DNA of 64,000 bases, taken from assembly GCA_945267035.1 (NCBI GenBank), contig CALYOS010000002.1, forward strand, positions 1 to 64,000, written 5' to 3'. Source of the stretch: an uncultured Neisseriaceae bacterium (lineage in GTDB: Bacteria > Pseudomonadota > Gammaproteobacteria > Burkholderiales > Neisseriaceae). Both the position numbers and the translations under genes were made by a program. A model generated the notes under the pieces. That model did no database searches. It was not told where the DNA came from and was given only the letters and a program-made list of their open reading frames with translations. Below, in pieces: positions 59,917 to 64,000 of the stretch (its first letter is position 1; each line of letters begins with the position of its first letter).

Positions 59917-60915
59917 ATGACAGTTTTAAGCAAAGATTCAGTGCAATTTTTATGTGTCAGCTCAGAAAATGCTGGCCAGCGTTTGGATAATTTTTTGATA
60001 CGAGAATTAAAAGGTGTACCTAAAAGTCATATCCAGCGGATTATCCGCAGTGGTGAGGTACGTCTAAATAAAAAGCGCTGCAAAGGTACTGATCGCATAG
60101 CAGCTGATGATGAGATTCGCTTACCACCTATTCGGGTTTCTACTAAAAACCCCTCTTTTTCCAACCAAGATATTCCCAATAAAGAATTTGAGGTAGTTTA
60201 CGAAGATGATGTGCTCTTAGTGATTAATAAACCTGCTGGTATTGCTGTACATGGCGGCAGTGGTGTGAGTTATGGCGTGATTGAGCAGCTTCGCCATTCT
60301 CGTCCACAAGCACGTTATCTGGAACTGGTACATCGATTAGATAAAGATACCAGCGGTTTATTGATGATTGCCAAAAAACGCAGTGCTTTGGTTAAGCTAC
60401 ATGAGTCCATCCGTATGAACCACCCACATAAGGTTTATTTGGCTTTGGCTGTCGGTAATTGGAATGAAAAGGTTCGTCAGATCAAATTACCCTTAATTAA
60501 ATACACCGGTGCTCAAGGAGAAAAAATGGTCCGCGTTGCCGCTAAAGATCAACAAGGACAAAAAGCACATACTTTGTTTAAAGTACAACAATCTTATGCT
60601 GGAACTTTATTACATCAAAGCGGCATCTCGGCTTTAACATTATTAGAAGTGACATTAAAAACTGGGCGCACTCATCAGATTCGCGTACATATGCAATCTC
60701 AACAATGTCCTATAGCGGGTGATGAGCGATACGGGGATTATCAAATCAATAAACGATTACAAAAAATAGGGTTAAAAAGGATGTTTTTGCATGCATCGGA
60801 ATTGACTATTCATCACCCAATAACTGGAGAGATCTTACAACTTTGTGCACCACTACCAGATGAACTTAAAAATTTTTTACAAAAATTGCCAGCTCTATCT
60901 AAGCATTCAGATTAA
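59917..60915 (+). CDS. rluC: 23S rRNA pseudouridine synthase RluC
   Basis: The 332-residue protein has an N-terminal S4 domain (GQRLDNFLIRELKGVPKSHIQRII) and the catalytic RluA-type motif LVHRLDKDTSGLLMIAKKRSAL near residue 140, then TGRTHQIRVHMQS. It makes pseudouridine in the large-subunit rRNA. The divergent rne-rluC order supports RluC over RluD. It converges with galU with a 22-base gap. Confidence 0.92.
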   Translation: MTVLSKDSVQFLCVSSENAGQRLDNFLIRELKGVPKSHIQRIIRSGEVRLNKKRCKGTDRIAADDEIRLPPIRVSTKNPSFSNQDIPNKEFEVVYEDDVLLVINKPAGIAVHGGSGVSYGVIEQLRHSRPQARYLELVHRLDKDTSGLLMIAKKRSALVKLHESIRMNHPHKVYLALAVGNWNEKVRQIKLPLIKYTGAQGEKMVRVAAKDQQGQKAHTLFKVQQSYAGTLLHQSGISALTLLEVTLKTGRTHQIRVHMQSQQCPIAGDERYGDYQINKRLQKIGLKRMFLHASELTIHHPITGEILQLCAPLPDELKNFLQKLPALSKHSD

Positions 60916-60937
60916 ATAAGGGATTGATTTTGTCATT

Positions 60938-61819
60938 TTATTTGATCATATTCTGTAACCACTTTTTAAATTCTTCTCCATACTGATCATGACGCAAACT
61001 ATATTCGACAAAAGTTTTCATATAACCCAATTTATCACCACAATCATGTGAATAACCATTGATAACAAAAGCATCAACGTCTTCCTGCTTAATCAATGCA
61101 GCAATAGCATCGGTCAATTGAATTTCCCCTCCTACTCCAGGAGTCGTTTTTTCTAATAATGACCAAATGTTTGCAGATAAAACATAACGACCAACTACAG
61201 CAAGATCCGAAGGTGCTTCCTCAATTAACGGTTTCTCTACAATATTCTTAATTGGTATACTACACCCAGCTTCAGTTTTCATACCATTACAATCAGCGAT
61301 ACCATATTTGTTGACTTCACTGGCAGGTACACGCTCTACCATAATCTGGCTATGATTAGTTTGCTCAAAACATTTTACCATTTTAGCCAAATTATCAGTG
61401 TTCAGATTACAGGAAAAATCATCTATCAATACATCTGGTAAAAGCACGGCAAATGACTCATTACCAATCACGGGTCGGGCACACAAGATCGCCTGACCAA
61501 GTCCATTGGCCTTTGGTTGATGAACCTGAATCAGATTGACATCGGGCGGGCAGATTTGACGTAAATTCTCTAGTACATCATTTTTGCCTTTATCCTGTAA
61601 CAAACTTTCCAGTTCGAATGCGGGATTAAAATGATTAATTATAGCCGTTTTAAGACTATGATTAACCAAAACAATATCTTTGATACCAGCCGCAACACAT
61701 TCTTTGACAATATATTGAATCAATGGTTTATCTACTAACGTCAGCATTTCTTTGGGAATGGCTTTTGTAGCTGGTAACATCCGCGTTCCAAATCCTGCCA
61801 CAGGAATCACTGCTTTCAT
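60938..61819 (-). CDS. galU: UTP--glucose-1-phosphate uridylyltransferase
   Basis: The 293-residue enzyme makes UDP-glucose for LPS and other glycans. It shows the nucleotide-binding start [24 protein letters not shown] and [11 protein letters not shown], the segment [10 protein letters not shown] near residue 128, and [20 protein letters not shown] near residue 192. An AAGGAAA site precedes the ATG. Confidence 0.95.
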   Translation of the reverse strand: MKAVIPVAGFGTRMLPATKAIPKEMLTLVDKPLIQYIVKECVAAGIKDIVLVNHSLKTAIINHFNPAFELESLLQDKGKNDVLENLRQICPPDVNLIQVHQPKANGLGQAILCARPVIGNESFAVLLPDVLIDDFSCNLNTDNLAKMVKCFEQTNHSQIMVERVPASEVNKYGIADCNGMKTEAGCSIPIKNIVEKPLIEEAPSDLAVVGRYVLSANIWSLLEKTTPGVGGEIQLTDAIAALIKQEDVDAFVINGYSHDCGDKLGYMKTFVEYSLRHDQYGEEFKKWLQNMIK

Positions 61820-61899
61820 TTATTTCCTTAATTTTGATTGGATTTAATTTAAAGTATATAAAAAATCTGAATTGAAAAATAGCTGGTAAGTCTATTTTG

Positions 61900-61927
61900 A
61901 GCCATCATGCAAAGACACATGATGGCT
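61900..61927 (-). terminator. Terminator of dhaKL
   Basis: AGCCATCATG (61900-61909) pairs perfectly with CATGATGGCT (61918-61927), loop of eight. It lies about 80 bases past the kinase stop on the minus strand, followed by CAAAAT. Confidence 0.6.
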
Positions 61928-62007
61928 TTTAAAATTGGTTATCTGTTGTTCGATCATGGCAACATAATTAAATTTTTATGTATACAAAATCATGCACCAA
62001 TATTTTT

Positions 62008-63648
62008 TTAGGCTAGTTTTGACAAGGATTGGAATACTTCAGCTATCACCAAAGCTCCTGGATCGATAACACCTTTCAAATTATCTTGATTAACATAAGA
62101 TGATCGCCCTGCTCCAGCCTTACTCATCGCTGCTGTTTTTTCAGCACCATATTGTGCCGCATCTGCAGCCTGCTCAAATCCGTCTTTTTGCCATGCCTGC
62201 AATGCAGGTTGTAAAGCATCGATCAAGGTTCGGTCACCCACATCGGCACCGCCATAAAGCTTCATCTGTTCCAGTCCAAACCAAAATGCATCTACTAGTG
62301 ATTCACCTTTGAGCATATGTTGCCCTGCTGCGGTAAAGAAAATCGACATTAACACGCCACTGGATCCGCCCATAACAGTCGCTAATCGATCTCCTATCAA
62401 CAAAAGCAATTGTGGTACATCATTAAGAGGTAATTGTTGTTTTTCCAAGAGTAAGGCAATATCCTGAGCACCATGAGCAAAAGTGGTTCCAGTATCTCCG
62501 TCTCCTACCTTAGCATCCAGAGCATTAAGCTGATTTTCCAGATTGATGAGTGTGGATGTTATGGTTTTAAGAACAGTAGCTATTTGAGTATTTTCAGAAT
62601 ATGAATAATTGATGTTTTTAGCCACAGCCGTTTGAGTCAGGGTGGGTAAAGGGGCAAAAGCAACAGGATTTTGCCAGCCTAGGGTCTCCACAGGTGCTTT
62701 TATGGCCTGTTCAAAAAAATCATTTAGTTTTAATAATGACAGGGAAAAACCCTTCATGTCCAAAGAAGTGACCAAGGGTGCAGGCCCGATAAGATAATCA
62801 ATCTGATCGTGTAAATTTGAATGTGCCAATTCTCGCGTTAGAACAGCCATTTCCAATGCCGAAACACCACCCAGATTATTGATCATGACAGCAAATCGAC
62901 CAGTACCGGCATATTTTTGTAACTGTTCGACCATGGTAGCAATAACAACTTTACTGTTTTGAGTAGTTATTACTGATCCACCAGGCTCTCCATGTATACC
63001 AAGCCCTAATTCACAACCATTTGTCTCAATTACTCTTTTTTCCTCATGACCAGGTAAATGGCAACTCTGCATAGCCACGCCGAGGCTCCATAATTGATCA
63101 CAAGTTTGTTGAGCTAAATCGCGGATTTCAGCCAAGCATTTTCCAGCTTCCGCCGCAAAGCCTGCAATTTTATGAACCAATACGGTACCGGCAATACCTC
63201 GTGGCTGATGATTATCTGGTAAGGCCACATCATCTGCAACGATGACCATTTCAACATTTAAACCCATTGCTTTGGCTTTTTCAGCAGCCAAGCCAAAATT
63301 CAATCTATCTCCAGTATAATTTTTTACGATTAATAAACAACCATGCTCACCTGTTACAGCGACGATAGCATTCAAAACCGCATCAACACTTGGGGAGGCA
63401 AACAAGTCACCGCATACTGCTGCAGTCAACATCCCTTTGCCCACAAATCCAGCATGTGCTGGCTCATGTCCAGACCCTCCGCCAGAAATAATCGCAACAC
63501 GACTTTTATCCCAATCTTGTCTTACAACTACACGGATCGCTGGATCAATATCCAGTTTGACAAGATTAGCGCGTGGAGCAGAAATAATTAAACCTTCGAT
63601 CGCATCATTCACTAAGTGTTGACGATCATCATAGAAAAATTTGGACAT
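62008..63648 (-). CDS. ATP-dependent dihydroxyacetone kinase (fused DhaK-DhaL)
   Basis: The protein has 546 residues from the ATG at 63648. Residues about 1-325 form the DhaK domain (GGGSGHEPAHAGFVGKGMLTAA, read near residue 42; substrate-binding His in ELGLGIHGEPGG near 215), and residues about 350-546 the DhaL domain with the metal aspartates in DAKVGDGDTGTTFAHGA. Fusion of both on one chain marks the ATP-using type rather than the PTS-using three-protein type. It makes dihydroxyacetone phosphate. The longer frame starts with TTG at 63666. No partner gene is beside it. Confidence 0.92.
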   Translation of the reverse strand: MSKFFYDDRQHLVNDAIEGLIISAPRANLVKLDIDPAIRVVVRQDWDKSRVAIISGGGSGHEPAHAGFVGKGMLTAAVCGDLFASPSVDAVLNAIVAVTGEHGCLLIVKNYTGDRLNFGLAAEKAKAMGLNVEMVIVADDVALPDNHQPRGIAGTVLVHKIAGFAAEAGKCLAEIRDLAQQTCDQLWSLGVAMQSCHLPGHEEKRVIETNGCELGLGIHGEPGGSVITTQNSKVVIATMVEQLQKYAGTGRFAVMINNLGGVSALEMAVLTRELAHSNLHDQIDYLIGPAPLVTSLDMKGFSLSLLKLNDFFEQAIKAPVETLGWQNPVAFAPLPTLTQTAVAKNINYSYSENTQIATVLKTITSTLINLENQLNALDAKVGDGDTGTTFAHGAQDIALLLEKQQLPLNDVPQLLLLIGDRLATVMGGSSGVLMSIFFTAAGQHMLKGESLVDAFWFGLEQMKLYGGADVGDRTLIDALQPALQAWQKDGFEQAADAAQYGAEKTAAMSKAGAGRSSYVNQDNLKGVIDPGALVIAEVFQSLSKLA

Positions 63649-64000
63649 ATGATTTGATAACCCCAAAAATAATTTACGTGACCAATAATATTTAACTCGA
63701 AAATAAATTTTTTATGGTTACAACTGTATACTAATCACATAGGCATACTACCTAGCAGAACATAATTGATTATTTCGGAAACAATATGGCAAAAATATCA
63801 AATTAATTTGTATTATAACAATCAAATTGCAACAGTTACGCTTAATCGATCATATGTCAAATTCTAAGCAATAATATATCATCATTATACTTATATATAA
63901 AATTTTATAGCTTCAACTGATTAATAATGCAAAATCTTTAGCAAAAATCTTACAAGCAAACCTCACCCAAATTACATTATCAAAAGTGTCTCATCTTAAA
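63649..64000. other. AT-rich region to the right edge
   Basis: About 350 bases with no ORF, tRNA or strong hairpin. It should hold the dihydroxyacetone kinase promoter; none can be named with confidence. Confidence 0.4.

Overview
The window looks like the chromosome of a low-GC member of the Neisseriaceae (Betaproteobacteria). The best match I can suggest from gene content and style is Snodgrassella, the bee-gut symbiont, or a close relative; this is inference without database support. The basis is two PorB-type porins, a MisR/MisS two-component system, a PglL-type O-oligosaccharyltransferase, the kdsD-kdsC-lptC-lptA-lptB-rpoN-hpf cluster, and hairpins built from sequences that resemble Neisseriaceae DNA uptake sequences. 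Most of the DNA looks close to 40% GC, apart from a clearly richer block at 34.7-37.9 kb.

Left edge (1-5.1 kb) is accessory DNA. It opens with the first 42 codons of a Cas9 (minus strand, running off the window) and, divergent from it, a tracrRNA gene with an extended -10 promoter and an anti-repeat much like that of Neisseria type II-C systems. The CRISPR array and cas1/cas2 lie outside. A nucleoid-associated protein follows, then a minus-strand module that looks like an antibacterial amidase effector, a candidate lipoprotein immunity protein, a membrane-anchored Ig-fold protein and the serine-rich tail of a broken gene.

5.2-29 kb is mostly core: fhs, tal, the KDO/LPS-transport/rpoN operon, a TerC-CBS-CorC membrane protein, engB, misRS, pglL, tatABC, the histidine genes hisE, hisI, hisF, hisA, hisH and hisB (with an unknown membrane protein inside), and phoH. 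28.7-39.8 kb mixes core and accessory genes: a DUF6678-like orphan, an SDR enzyme, a decayed stretch, a TetR regulator facing acuI with an operator over the promoter, maf, a GC-rich SOS-type cassette (umuD-like, exonuclease/UvrC-like nuclease, umuC), a cysteine hydrolase and a DUF4424 protein.

40.5-49 kb carries tRNA-Lys and tRNA-Asn and a complete acetoacetate/short-chain fatty acid module: atoD, atoA, atoE and atoB behind a -24/-12 promoter with tandem upstream dyads, followed by atoS and atoC. The sigma-54 needed for this promoter is encoded intact in the same window. 49-64 kb holds xth, pyrE, a DedA protein, two paralogous porins separated by decayed DNA, rne divergent from rluC, galU, and a fused ATP-dependent dihydroxyacetone kinase.

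No insertion sequence, rRNA, prophage or CRISPR array is visible.
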